Below, piece by piece: positions 8,178 through 16,240 of a DNA stretch of 49,748 nucleotides. A model generated the notes under the pieces. The model was given only the letters and a program-made list of their open reading frames with translations. It had not been told where the DNA came from and ran no database searches. How positions within the stretch are numbered: the stretch's first letter is position 1; every line of letters starts with the position of its first letter. Source of the DNA: Clostridiales bacterium (GTDB taxonomy: Bacteria; Bacillota; Clostridia; Oscillospirales; Oscillospiraceae). Made by a program: the position numbers and the translations under genes. The stretch covers positions 1-49,748 of the forward strand of contig SFLD01000011.1 of NCBI GenBank assembly GCA_004553545.1, written 5' to 3'.

Positions 8178-9023
8178 ATGTCTCAGAAGTATCCCATCAC
8201 CATCAGCTCCTGGACCCTGGGCGATCAGTGCCGCTTTGAGGAGCGGGTCGCCGCCGCCAAGAACGCGGGCTTTGAGGGCATCGGCCTCCGGGCGGAGACC
8301 TATGTGGACGCCCTGAACGAGGGCCTCTTCGATGCCGACATCCTGGCCGTCCTGGAAAAGTACGGCATGAAGGTCACGGAGGTGGAGTACATCGTCCAGT
8401 GGGCGGAGGAGCACCGCTCCTATGAGCAGAAGTACAAGGAGCAGATGTGCTTCCACATGTGCGAGCTTTTCGGCGTCAATCAGATCAACTGCGGCCTGAT
8501 GGAGACCTACTCCGTGGAGTACACCGCCCAGAAGCTGAAGGAGCTCTGCCACCGGGCCGGGAAGTACACCATCGGCGTGGAGCCCATGCCCTACAGCGGC
8601 CTCCCCGATGTGAAGAAGGCCTGGGCCGTGGTGAAGGCCTCCGGCTGCGACAACGCCAAGCTGATCCTGGACTCCTGGCACTGGGTCCGGGCCGGCCAGA
8701 GCTATGATCCCGAGGTGCTGGCCGAGGTCCCCGCCGAGAAGATCGTCTCCGTCCAGATCAACGATGTCCAGGCCCATCCCTACGCCAAGAGCATCCTCCG
8801 GGACGAGTCCATGCACGACCGGATGCTCCCCGGCACCGGCTTCGGCGACACCGTGGGCTTTGTGAAGATGCTGAAAGAAAAGGGCGTGGAGCCCGCCGTC
8901 ATGGGTGTGGAGGTCATCAGCGACGCCATCCTCGCGACCGGCGTAGAAGCCGCCGCCAAGGCAAATTACGACGCTACCCGCGCTGTCCTGGCCCAGGCCT
9001 GGCCGGAAGTGCTGGAAAAGTAA
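8178..9023 (+). CDS. Xylose-isomerase-like TIM-barrel protein (sugar phosphate isomerase/epimerase family)
   Basis: A 281-residue protein of the AP-endonuclease-2/xylose-isomerase-like superfamily. Candidate metal ligands are Glu135 (IGVEPMPYSG), Asp165 (LILDSWHW), Gln193 (VSVQIND) and Glu245 (MGVEVIS), with a His three residues after the Asp. The same fold includes 3-dehydroshikimate dehydratases (AsbF/QuiC type) as well as IolE/IolI enzymes. Sitting between two quinate/shikimate dehydrogenase genes, a role on 3-dehydroquinate or 3-dehydroshikimate is the best guess, either dehydration or epimerisation. AGGAGGA lies just before the ATG. The family is certain; the reaction is not. Confidence 0.82.
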   Translation: MSQKYPITISSWTLGDQCRFEERVAAAKNAGFEGIGLRAETYVDALNEGLFDADILAVLEKYGMKVTEVEYIVQWAEEHRSYEQKYKEQMCFHMCELFGVNQINCGLMETYSVEYTAQKLKELCHRAGKYTIGVEPMPYSGLPDVKKAWAVVKASGCDNAKLILDSWHWVRAGQSYDPEVLAEVPAEKIVSVQINDVQAHPYAKSILRDESMHDRMLPGTGFGDTVGFVKMLKEKGVEPAVMGVEVISDAILATGVEAAAKANYDATRAVLAQAWPEVLEK

Positions 9024-9039
9024 AAAGGAGGATATGAAG

Positions 9040-9915
9040 ATGGAAAGCAGAATTTCCGGTCACACCCAGCTCTTTTGCCTGATCGGTTCCCCGGTGGGCC
9101 ACTCCGGCTCCCCGGCCATGTATAACTATAGCTTTGAACGCACCGGCATCGACGCCGCGTATCTCGCTTTCAACATCCCCCTGGAGGAGACGGAAAAGGC
9201 CGTCCAGGCCCTGAAGACCCTGGGCGTCGGCGGCTTCAACGTCACCATGCCGGATAAGACCGCCGTGGCTTCCTATCTGGACGCCCTCTCTCCCGCCGCC
9301 AAGCTCATCGGCGCCTGCAACACCGTCACCGTGGGCGAGGACGGCAAGCTCACCGGCCACAATACCGACGGCGTGGGCTTCGTCCGCAACCTCCACGAGC
9401 ACGGCATCGAGGTCAAGGGCAAGCGTCTCGTGGTGCTGGGCGCCGGCGGCGCCGCCACCGCCATCTGCGTCCAGGCCGCTCTGGACGGCGCGGCGGAGAT
9501 CGCCATCTTCAACCGAGGCCAGGGCGACTTCTTCCCCAACGGCCAGCGCACGGTGGAAAAACTCCGTCAGGCCGTCCCCGCCTGCAAGGCTTCCATCACC
9601 CCCCTGGAGGACAAGGACGCCCTGGCCCGGGCCGTGGCGGACTGCGACATCCTGGTGAACGCTACCCGGGTCGGCATGAAGCCTCTGGACGGCGAGACCC
9701 TCATCGACCCCGCCCTCTTCCGCCCGGACCTGGTGGTGGCGGACACCGTCTATAACCCCCGTGAGACCCGCATGATCCAGGAGGCCAAGGCCGCCGGCTG
9801 CCGGGCCGCCATCGGCGGCATCGGGATGCTCCTCTGGCAGGGCGTCGCCGCCTTCAAGCTCTTCACCGGCAAGGACATGCCCGCCCAGGAAGTCCTGGAA
9901 AAGTTCTTCTCCTGA
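9040..9915 (+). CDS. Quinate/shikimate dehydrogenase, YdiB-like (copy 2)
   Basis: A second 291-residue paralogue of the operon's first gene. Key residues are SGSPAMYN, NVTMPDK (Lys73), HNTDG (Asp110), and the glycine loop GAGGAAT. The cofactor loop is IFNRGQGDFF, retaining the NR pair, followed by NATRVGMKPL and GMLLWQGVAAFKLFTGK, which is very close to the YdiB signature. I choose the ATG at 9040: AGGAGG at 9026-9031 is eight bases upstream, while the ATG at 9034 is only two bases away. Two paralogues with different cofactor loops suggest division of labour, for example quinate versus shikimate or NAD versus NADP. Confidence 0.88.
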   Translation: MESRISGHTQLFCLIGSPVGHSGSPAMYNYSFERTGIDAAYLAFNIPLEETEKAVQALKTLGVGGFNVTMPDKTAVASYLDALSPAAKLIGACNTVTVGEDGKLTGHNTDGVGFVRNLHEHGIEVKGKRLVVLGAGGAATAICVQAALDGAAEIAIFNRGQGDFFPNGQRTVEKLRQAVPACKASITPLEDKDALARAVADCDILVNATRVGMKPLDGETLIDPALFRPDLVVADTVYNPRETRMIQEAKAAGCRAAIGGIGMLLWQGVAAFKLFTGKDMPAQEVLEKFFS

Positions 9916-9942
9916 GAAAAGAAAGAGAAAGAGGTGCGAACC

Positions 9943-11874
9943 ATGAAATTCCCCGCCATGTTCTCCCCCATCCGGATCGGCACCGTCACCGTCCCCAACC
10001 GCTTCGTGGTGCCTCCCATGGGCAATAACTTCGCCAATACCGACGGCAGCCTCAGCGACCGGTCCCTGGGCTACTACCAGGCCCGGGCCAAGGGCGGCTT
10101 CGGCCTCATCACCATCGAATCCACCGTGGTCTATCAGGAGGCCAAGGGCGGCCCCCGGAAGCCCTGCCTCTTCTCCGATGACACGGTCCCCAGCTTCCGC
10201 CGGGTGGCGGACGCCTGCCACGCCTACGGCGCCAAGGTCTCCATTCAGCTGCAGCACGCGGGCCCCGAGGGCAGCGCCGCCCTCACCGGCTTCCCCCTGA
10301 AGGCCGCCAGCGCCATGCCCGCCTCCGCCGGCCGGGACATCCCGGAGGCCGTCTCCAATGAGGAGATCTACCGCATCATCGAGTGCTACGGCGACGCCGC
10401 CCGCCGGGCCCAGCAGGCCGGCATCGACATGGTGGAGGTCCACTGCGCCCACGGCTACCTTGTGAGTACCTTCATCTCCCAGCGCACCAACCACCGGACG
10501 GACGAGTTCGGCGGCTGCTTTGAAAACCGCATGCGCCTGCCCCGCCTCATCATCGAGAACATCCGCCGCAAGACCGGCGGCAACCTCCCCATCCTCTGCC
10601 GCATCAACGCCAGCGACGAGGTGGAGGGCGGCCAGAGCGTCCAGGACGCCGCCGCCGTGGCCGCGTACTTAGAGCAGGAGTGCGGCGTGGACGCCCTCCA
10701 CGTGACCCGGGCCGTCCACCTTCACGATGAGTTCATGTGGGCGCCCGGCGTCACCCACGGCGGCTTCAACGCCGACCTCGTCACCGAGATCAAGCGGGCC
10801 GTCAGCGTCCCCGTCATTGCCGTGGGCCGTTTCACGGAGCCCCAGTACGCGGAGCTTCTCGTCAAGCAGGGCCGGGCGGACCTCATCGCCTTCGGCCGCC
10901 AGAGCATCGCAGACCCGGAGCTCCCCGCCAAGGCCCGCACCGGTCAGCTGGAGACCCTGGCCCCCTGCATCGGCTGTCTCTTAGGCTGCGTGCCCAACAT
11001 GTTCGCGGGCAAGCCCATCACCTGCGCCGTGAACCCCTGTGTGGGCCGGGAGACCGAACTCACCCCCGCCGCGGTCAGCAAGCGGGTGGTGGTGGTCGGC
11101 GGCGGCCCCGGCGGTCTCTATGCCGCCTGGATCTCCGCCCTCCGGGGCCACCAGGTCACCCTGCTGGAAAAGGGCAGCGAGCTGGGTGGTAACTTCCGCA
11201 TCGCCTCCTTCCCCACCGGCAAGGGCCAGCTCAGCGAGGCTATCCGCTCCCTCATCGTCAAGTGCCAAAAGGCCGGCGTGGACCTCCGCACGGAGGCCGA
11301 AGCCACGGAGGAGAGCCTGAAGGCCCTGGCCCCCGAGGCTATCATCCTGGCCACCGGCTCCACTCCCCTGGTCCTGCCCATCCCCGGCCTTGCCGACTGC
11401 GGCTATGTCACCGCCCAGGACATGCTGGAGGGCAAGGCCCCCATGGGCCGCAGGGTCCTGGTGGTGGGCGGCGGCATGGTTGGCTGCGAGGCCGCCGAGT
11501 ACCTGGCCGAGCGGGGCCACGAGGTGGCCATCATTGAGATGAAGGACATCATCGCCGCCGACGTGACCCCCGAGAACCGCCGCTACATGTTCGAGAACTT
11601 CGAGACCCACCACGTCCTCCTGCGTCCCAGCGCCAAGGTCAGCAAGTTCTATCCCGACGGCGTGGACTACAGCCTCCTGCCCAGCGCCGAGACCGGCTCC
11701 CTCCGGGGCTATGACAGCATCGTTCTGGCCATGGGCTCCCGCTCCAACGCCGCCCTCCGGGAGACGGCGGAGAAGCTGGCCCCCCAGGTCTTCGTCGTCG
11801 GCGAGGCCGCCAAGGCCCCCGGCAACGCGGTCCTGGCCACCGGCGATGCCCTGAACGCCGCCCTGCAGATCTGA
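9943..11874 (+). CDS. NADH:flavin oxidoreductase / enoate reductase (Old Yellow Enzyme plus FAD/NAD domain)
   Basis: A 643-residue multidomain reductase of the 2,4-dienoyl-CoA reductase (FadH)/BaiCD/BaiH family. Residues 1-330 are the FMN TIM barrel (VHCAHGYLVSTFIS, then RTDEFGG). The cluster CIGCLLGCV plus a later CAVNPCVG supplies cysteines for a 4Fe-4S centre. An FAD site GGGPGGLYAA and an NADH site VVGGGMVGCEAAEYL follow. Such enzymes reduce activated C=C bonds in anaerobes. 3-Dehydroshikimate is an enone, so it is a chemically sensible substrate in this operon; that link is inference. The ATG at 9943 follows AGAGGTG; the GTG at 9934 lies within that site. A strong terminator ends the operon. 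Confidence 0.9.
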   Translation: MKFPAMFSPIRIGTVTVPNRFVVPPMGNNFANTDGSLSDRSLGYYQARAKGGFGLITIESTVVYQEAKGGPRKPCLFSDDTVPSFRRVADACHAYGAKVSIQLQHAGPEGSAALTGFPLKAASAMPASAGRDIPEAVSNEEIYRIIECYGDAARRAQQAGIDMVEVHCAHGYLVSTFISQRTNHRTDEFGGCFENRMRLPRLIIENIRRKTGGNLPILCRINASDEVEGGQSVQDAAAVAAYLEQECGVDALHVTRAVHLHDEFMWAPGVTHGGFNADLVTEIKRAVSVPVIAVGRFTEPQYAELLVKQGRADLIAFGRQSIADPELPAKARTGQLETLAPCIGCLLGCVPNMFAGKPITCAVNPCVGRETELTPAAVSKRVVVVGGGPGGLYAAWISALRGHQVTLLEKGSELGGNFRIASFPTGKGQLSEAIRSLIVKCQKAGVDLRTEAEATEESLKALAPEAIILATGSTPLVLPIPGLADCGYVTAQDMLEGKAPMGRRVLVVGGGMVGCEAAEYLAERGHEVAIIEMKDIIAADVTPENRRYMFENFETHHVLLRPSAKVSKFYPDGVDYSLLPSAETGSLRGYDSIVLAMGSRSNAALRETAEKLAPQVFVVGEAAKAPGNAVLATGDALNAALQI

Positions 11875-11903
11875 TCTGCTTTCCTTGATTTTCCTTCCAT
11901 ACT

Positions 11904-11943
11904 GCGGCAAGGCACGGGAACATGGGTCCCCGTGCCTTGCCGC
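11904..11943 (+). terminator. Terminator-like hairpin at the end of the quinate/shikimate-type operon
   Basis: A perfect 15-bp stem (arms GCGGCAAGGCACGGG and CCCGTGCCTTGCCGC). The following T content is low, so efficiency is uncertain. Confidence 0.65.
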
Positions 11944-11956
11944 GTGCGGGCAGAAA

Positions 11957-11982
11957 GATCCCCCGGGCGCACCCGGGGGATC
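11957..11982 (-). terminator. Hairpin after the flavin reductase-like gene
   Basis: An 11-bp perfect stem, GATCCCCCGGG with its complement and a 4-base loop, lies just past the stop on the minus strand and is followed by TTTCTG. Confidence 0.6.
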
Positions 11983-11995
11983 ACGGTCTTTGCTC

Positions 11996-12553
11996 TCACA
12001 TCAGGCACTTGCCTGCCTCAAAGGCCTTGCCGGCGATGCCGTCCACCTTTAAATAGTCGTAGGTGGCGTGGTCGAAGACCAGGGGCTTGAACTTCTCCAT
12101 GTTCACGGTGCCGTCCTCCGCCAGGACGTCCTCCCGGACGCTGATGTTCACGAGACGGCCCAGGACGTTGCCCTCCTCCGTCAGGCGGACGAACTCGCAC
12201 TCCCAGGTGACGGGCAGCTCCTCGAAGAGCGGGGCGTTCACGAAGCGGGAGGGGGTGACGGTCCAGCCGGTCCGCCGGATCTTATCCGGCGTGTCGCTGC
12301 CGGAGACCAGGCCCACGTAGTCGCTGGCGGCCAGGTTGGCCGCGTCGGCAAAGCTCACGGTGAAGGCCTTGCTGGCCTGGATGTTCTGAAAGGTTTTCCG
12401 GCCGTGGCCGATGCTGAACTCGATCATGCCGGAGTTGTAGAGCCCGCCGTAGGCGGCGTTCATGGCGTCCGGCACGCCGTTTTCGTCATAGGTCCCGATG
12501 ATGAGCACCGGCAGGGGATAAAACCAGGGTTTTCTTCCGAGATCGCGTCGCAT
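11996..12553 (-). CDS. Flavin reductase-like FMN-binding protein
   Basis: A 185-residue protein of the flavin reductase-like split-barrel family: RKPWFYPLPVLIIGTYDENG at the start, then SIGHGRKTFQNI and a middle SFADAANLAASDYVGLVSG. Members bind FMN and either reduce it or act as small flavoproteins that transfer electrons. AAGGAGG is positioned seven bases before the ATG. It is convergent with the enoate reductase gene and directly downstream of the LysR gene on the same strand (54 bp), so the two may share a message. It could supply reduced flavin or reduce an aromatic or quinoid product of the island; this is a guess from context. Confidence 0.83.
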   Translation of the reverse strand: MRRDLGRKPWFYPLPVLIIGTYDENGVPDAMNAAYGGLYNSGMIEFSIGHGRKTFQNIQASKAFTVSFADAANLAASDYVGLVSGSDTPDKIRRTGWTVTPSRFVNAPLFEELPVTWECEFVRLTEEGNVLGRLVNISVREDVLAEDGTVNMEKFKPLVFDHATYDYLKVDGIAGKAFEAGKCLM

Positions 12554-12606
12554 TGCGGCACCTCCTTTGGATCATGGTCCCATTCTACCCGCGCTTTGCC
12601 CGCCTG

Positions 12607-13404
12607 TCAACGCTCCGCCCGCCGCCGCGCCTGATAAAAGGTCACGCGGGCCTCCGGGTCCCGCAGGGGAAGGTTCACCCGCTGGGGGTAGTCGGCGTGA
12701 TGGTGCTGGCCGTAGTCCGTGGTGAAGCAGGGCAGGGAGGAGGAGCGGACCAGCTCGTCGAAGGCGGCGGTGTCCGCCTGCACCAGGAATTTGGAGGCGG
12801 GCATCTTCTCCCGGCAGAGGGTGTCCCAGAAGCCCAGCTCCGTCCGCAGGAGGAAGTTGAAGCCGTTGATGTCTGCAAAGCGCAGCTCGGCCTTCCGGGC
12901 CAGCTCGTGGTCCGGCGGCACGCAGACATAGAGCTGCTCCGCCATGCAGGGCTCCGCCCCGGCAAAGGGGAAGGGCAGGATGGCAATGTCGCAGGAGCCA
13001 TCCTCCCAGGCGGAGAGGACCTCCTGGTTCTGGCAGATGGCGGAGGACACCATCTTCTCCGGCTGGGTCTCGCTGAGGCGGCGCAGCAGCTCCCAGAGGG
13101 GGGCCGGGGCGCAGGACTTCACCACGATGGTCCGCTGCCGCTGGTCGTAGGCCCGGACCTGCCGGACGGCATCCTCCGCCGCGCCCAGGAGCTTCTGGGC
13201 GTGGGAGACCGCGAGACGGCCCGTGTCGTTGAGCTCGATGCGGTTTTTCCCCCGGCGGAAAAGCGGCACGCCGAAGTATGCCTCCAGGTGCTGCATGGAC
13301 CGGGTGACGGAGGGGGTGGAGAGGTGGAATTCCTCCGCCACACGGCTCAGCGTCCCCAGCTCCGCGAAGGCGGCCAACTGCCTGAGCTCATAGAGATCCA
13401 CCAT
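12607..13404 (-). CDS. LysR-family transcriptional regulator
   Basis: From the ATG at 13404, preceded by AGGAGG, it encodes 265 residues, a little shorter than the usual 290-300. The winged HTH is LAAFAELGTLSRVAEEF followed by STPSVTRSMQHLE, and the effector domain follows (GSCDIAILPFPF, FADINGFNFLL). The upstream extension to 13506 has no ribosome site and is not used here. It is divergent from the aldo/keto reductase gene, and a T-N11-A dyad sits in the gap, so it probably controls that gene and itself. The ligand may be an aromatic or hydroaromatic acid. Confidence 0.87.
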   Translation of the reverse strand: MVDLYELRQLAAFAELGTLSRVAEEFHLSTPSVTRSMQHLEAYFGVPLFRRGKNRIELNDTGRLAVSHAQKLLGAAEDAVRQVRAYDQRQRTIVVKSCAPAPLWELLRRLSETQPEKMVSSAICQNQEVLSAWEDGSCDIAILPFPFAGAEPCMAEQLYVCVPPDHELARKAELRFADINGFNFLLRTELGFWDTLCREKMPASKFLVQADTAAFDELVRSSSLPCFTTDYGQHHHADYPQRVNLPLRDPEARVTFYQARRRAER

Positions 13405-13422
13405 GACGGCATCCTCCTGACA

Positions 13423-13487
13423 TTTCAGAATATGAAAAGCGGATTGCGATATCCATAGTGTACATCCGGCTCCGAACGTTGTAAAGT
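13423..13487 (+). promoter_or_regulatory. LysR box and promoter of the aldo/keto reductase gene
   Basis: TTTCA-N5-TGAAA at 13423-13437 is a perfect T-N11-A dyad. TGTACA (13459-13464) and TAAAGT (13482-13487) are 17 bases apart and predict a start near 13494, so the dyad centre is about -64. The same box overlaps the leader of the divergent LysR gene, which fits autoregulation. Confidence 0.5.
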
Positions 13488-13532
13488 AGGGAGCGCAAAA
13501 AAGCATTGCATTTCATATCAGGAGGTACTATG

Positions 13533-14375
13533 ATGGAATACGTCACGCTGAATAACGGCATCAAGATGCCGAAGCTGGGCTACGGGGTCTATCAGACGCC
13601 GCCGGAGGATACCTGCCGCTGCGTGCGGGAGGCCATCGACGTGGGCTACCGGGCCATCGACACCGCCCAGGCCTATTACAACGAGGAAGGCGTGGGCCAG
13701 GCCCTGGCGGAGAGCGGCCTGCCCCGGGAGGAGTTCTTCCTCACCACCAAGGTCTGGATCACCAACGCGGGCTATGAGAAGGCCAGGGCGTCCATTGAGG
13801 AGTCCCTGCGCAGGCTCCGGACGGATTACCTGGACCTGCTCCTTATCCACCAGCCCTTCGGGGATTACTACGGCACCTACCGGGCCATGGAGGAGCTCTA
13901 TTACCAGGGGAAGCTCCGGGCCATCGGCGTCTCCAACTTCGGGCCGGACCGCTACCTGGACCTTCAGCACTTCGCGGAGGTGAAGCCCGCCGTCAACCAA
14001 ATCGAGACCCACGCCTTCCAGCAGCAGAAAGTGGCCAGGGAGTATCTCCGGAAGTACGGCTGCCAGGCGGAGTCCTGGGGCCCCTTCGCCGAGGGACGGA
14101 AGGACATGTTCACGAACCCCGTCCTCACCGCCATCGGGGAAAAGTACGGCAAGACCGCCGCCCAGACCACCCTGCGCTTCCTGGTCCAGAGCGATGTCGT
14201 TGTCATCCCGAAGTCCGTCCATCAGGAGCGGATGCGCCAGAACTTTGAGATCTTCGACTTCACCCTGACGCCGGAGGACATGGCCGCCATCGAGGCCCTG
14301 GACGGCGGGGAGAGCCTTTTCTTCTCCCATTACGATCCCAAAACCGTGGAATGGTTTATGTCTACCCTCGGTTGA
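13533..14375 (+). CDS. Aldo/keto reductase (2,5-diketo-D-gluconate reductase type)
   Basis: A 280-residue AKR with the catalytic tetrad visible: Asp in AIDTAQAYYNEE, the Tyr three residues on from it, Lys in TTKVWI and His in LLIHQPFG. The NADPH-contact region VVIPKSVHQERMRQN is also typical. AGGAGG at 13520-13525 favours the second of two tandem ATG codons (13533) over that at 13530. It should reduce aldehydes or ketones with NADPH in the cytoplasm. Oddly, its final residues (TLG) and stop codon lie inside the left terminal repeat of the 274-bp element that follows, so insertion of that element may have replaced the original C-terminal end. Confidence 0.9.
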   Translation: MEYVTLNNGIKMPKLGYGVYQTPPEDTCRCVREAIDVGYRAIDTAQAYYNEEGVGQALAESGLPREEFFLTTKVWITNAGYEKARASIEESLRRLRTDYLDLLLIHQPFGDYYGTYRAMEELYYQGKLRAIGVSNFGPDRYLDLQHFAEVKPAVNQIETHAFQQQKVAREYLRKYGCQAESWGPFAEGRKDMFTNPVLTAIGEKYGKTAAQTTLRFLVQSDVVVIPKSVHQERMRQNFEIFDFTLTPEDMAAIEALDGGESLFFSHYDPKTVEWFMSTLG

Positions 14376-14636
14376 CAAGGGCAGACGCGCTTTCCGGCGG
14401 CCCTGATAGGCGCTGAGCGTCGTCATCGTCCTAGGTGGGCGTCAGCCCACCGTCGTCCTCTTCCTTGCCAGAGCCCATCATTGCTCGCCGGAAAGTCCTT
14501 CGGAGTTTTTCGGGAGCGGAAACGGCGGCCAGCGAGGATGACGAAGCAGCCGGGCTGGCGCCCGGCAATGAGGAAGACGAAGCTGGCGGTCGTTTCAGCC
14601 CCGAAAAACCGTGTTTGCCCTTATCAACCGAGGGTA
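14363..14636. mobile_element. MITE-like 274-bp element with terminal inverted repeats, copy 1
   Basis: The ends are imperfect inverted repeats of about 27 bases, starting TACCCTCGGTTGACAAGGGC and ending with the complement of TACCCTCGGTTGATAAGGGC. A near-identical copy lies at 30081-30353. Inside are nested inverted repeats: CTTTCCGGCG with CGCCGGAAAG, a 7-bp hairpin GGTGGGC-GTCA-GCCCACC (14434-14451), and TTTTTCGGG with CCGAAAAA. No transposase is encoded. A minus-strand reading frame (EKLRRTFRRAMMG) is conserved between copies, but could be a by-product of sequence identity. The element overlaps the end of the aldo/keto reductase gene. Confidence 0.75.
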
Positions 14637-14674
14637 TCCTGTAAGAAAAAAGCATCAGAAAAGAGACGATCACA

Positions 14675-16060
14675 TTGCAGACCCAAGCAAAACAGCAGCT
14701 GGACATGCTGCACGGACCCATCTGGAGCAAGATCCCCCGCTTTGCCCTGCCGGTGGCGGCCACCGCCATCCTGGAGCAGCTCTTCAACGCCTCGGACATC
14801 GCCGTGGTGGGCAACTTCACCGGCGACGCCAGCACCGCCGCCGTGGCGGCGGTGGGCGCCAACAGCGCCATCATCGGCCTCATCGTGAACCTCTTCATCG
14901 GCATTGCCCTGGGGGCCAACGTGGTCATCGCCCACGCCATCGGCCACGGCGATCAGGACACCGTGGAGAAGGCGGTCCACACCTCCGTCCTGGTCTCCCT
15001 GCTGGGGGGCGCGGCGGTGGCGGGGATCGGGGAGCTCCTGGCGGCGCCGCTGCTGGGCCTTCTCAACGTGCCGGAGGAGGTCCTGCCCCTGGCCCTTCTG
15101 TACCTGCGGATCTACCTTGCCGGGATGCCGGTGATCCTGCTCTATAACTTCGAGGCCGCGGTCTTCCGCAGCGTGGGGGAGACCCGGATCCCCCTCATCG
15201 CCCTGGCCACCTCCGGTATTCTGAATGTGGCGCTGAACCTCTTTTTCGTGGCGGTGCTGGGGATGACGGTGAACGGCGTCGCCATCGCCACGGTGATCTC
15301 CAACGCGGTCAGCGCCGCCCTCCTCTTCCGCCGCCTCTGCCGCAGCACGGGGGCCATCCGCCTGGACCCCCGGCGCCTCCGCCTGGACGGCCCCACCCTC
15401 CGGCGCATCCTGCGCATCGGCCTGCCTGCGGGCATCCAGAGTGCGGTCTTTGCCCTCTCCAACATCGTCATCCAGTCCGCCATCAACAGCCTCGGCACCG
15501 TGGTGATGGCGGCCTCCAGCGCGGCCTTCAACATCGAGGTCATCACCTACGACATCCTGAACGCCTTCTCCCAGGCCTGCACCACCTTCGTGGGGCAGAA
15601 CTTCGGCGCCGGGCGGCTGGACCGCTGCAAAAAGACCCTGGTCCTCTGCCTGGCGGAGGGCGCTGTCTTCCTGGCGGCGGCCATCGCCTTGATCCTGGGC
15701 TTCGGAAAGCCCCTGCTCTCCCTCTTCAACCGCGACCCGGAGGTCATCGACACCGGCTATATCCGTCTGATGATGGTGATGCTGGCCCACTCCTTCAGTC
15801 TGCTTTACGAGGTGATGAGCGGCTATCTCCGGGGCTTCGGCATCTCCCTGACCCCGGCCCTCCTTACCATGCTGGGGGTCTGCGGTGTCCGGATCAGCTG
15901 GGTCCACTGGGTCTTCCCCGGCAGCCGGACCTTCCGGACCATTATGCTGGCCTATCCCATCAGCCTCTCGGCCACGGCCTTCATGATCTTCCTGGCCCTC
16001 CTCATCTGTCGCCCCGCCCGGCGCTTCGCCCGGGGCGAGCGCGTAGGCGACGCCGCCTGA
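14675..16060 (+). CDS. MATE-family efflux transporter (1)
   Basis: A 461-residue, twelve-helix MATE protein: GPIWSKIPRFALPVAATAILEQ at the start region, then LFNASDIAVVGNFTG, and a matching second half (IPRFA-like repeat around LPAGIQSAVFALSNIVIQS). MATE carriers export cationic drugs or metabolites using Na+ or H+ gradients. The start is not clear: TTG at 14675 has only a weak AGAGA site, and the next in-frame ATG at 14705 has none. The upstream 274-bp element may have displaced the native promoter and start region. Confidence 0.88.
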   Translation: MQTQAKQQLDMLHGPIWSKIPRFALPVAATAILEQLFNASDIAVVGNFTGDASTAAVAAVGANSAIIGLIVNLFIGIALGANVVIAHAIGHGDQDTVEKAVHTSVLVSLLGGAAVAGIGELLAAPLLGLLNVPEEVLPLALLYLRIYLAGMPVILLYNFEAAVFRSVGETRIPLIALATSGILNVALNLFFVAVLGMTVNGVAIATVISNAVSAALLFRRLCRSTGAIRLDPRRLRLDGPTLRRILRIGLPAGIQSAVFALSNIVIQSAINSLGTVVMAASSAAFNIEVITYDILNAFSQACTTFVGQNFGAGRLDRCKKTLVLCLAEGAVFLAAAIALILGFGKPLLSLFNRDPEVIDTGYIRLMMVMLAHSFSLLYEVMSGYLRGFGISLTPALLTMLGVCGVRISWVHWVFPGSRTFRTIMLAYPISLSATAFMIFLALLICRPARRFARGERVGDAA

Positions 16061-16064
16061 CCCC

Positions 16065-16095
16065 AGCCCCCGGCACCCCCGTGCCGGGGGCTTTC
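16065..16095 (+). terminator. Rho-independent terminator after MATE gene 1
   Basis: A 12-bp perfect stem AGCCCCCGGCAC with its complement is followed by CTTTCCC. Confidence 0.75.
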
Positions 16096-16178
16096 CCGTC
16101 TGGAGCGGCAGGATGGGGCGTTCCGGAGGAGTTCCTCCGTTCCGGGGAAAAATGCCGCCGATGCGGGCGGATGTGCCT

Positions 16179-16207
16179 TTGCGTCCCGGGTCGGACCCTG
16201 CTATAAT
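16179..16207 (+). promoter_or_regulatory. Sigma-A promoter of MATE gene 2
   Basis: TTGCGT (16179-16184) and a perfect TATAAT (16202-16207) are 17 bases apart; the ribosome site AAGGGGG and GTG start follow within 35 bases. Confidence 0.75.
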
Positions 16208-16240
16208 CCTCTCTATCCTGTCAAAAAAGGGGGAAAAACG

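Noticed and set aside
8974..10494. 506-residue minus-strand frame over the second YdiB-like gene
   Set aside because: Gly/Val/Asp/His-rich shadow of two strong plus-strand genes.
14431..14940. Conserved minus-strand peptide in the 274-bp element (also 30149-30358)
   Set aside because: The two copies share DNA, so similar translations are expected; there is no ribosome site, and the frame in copy 1 runs into unrelated MATE sequence.
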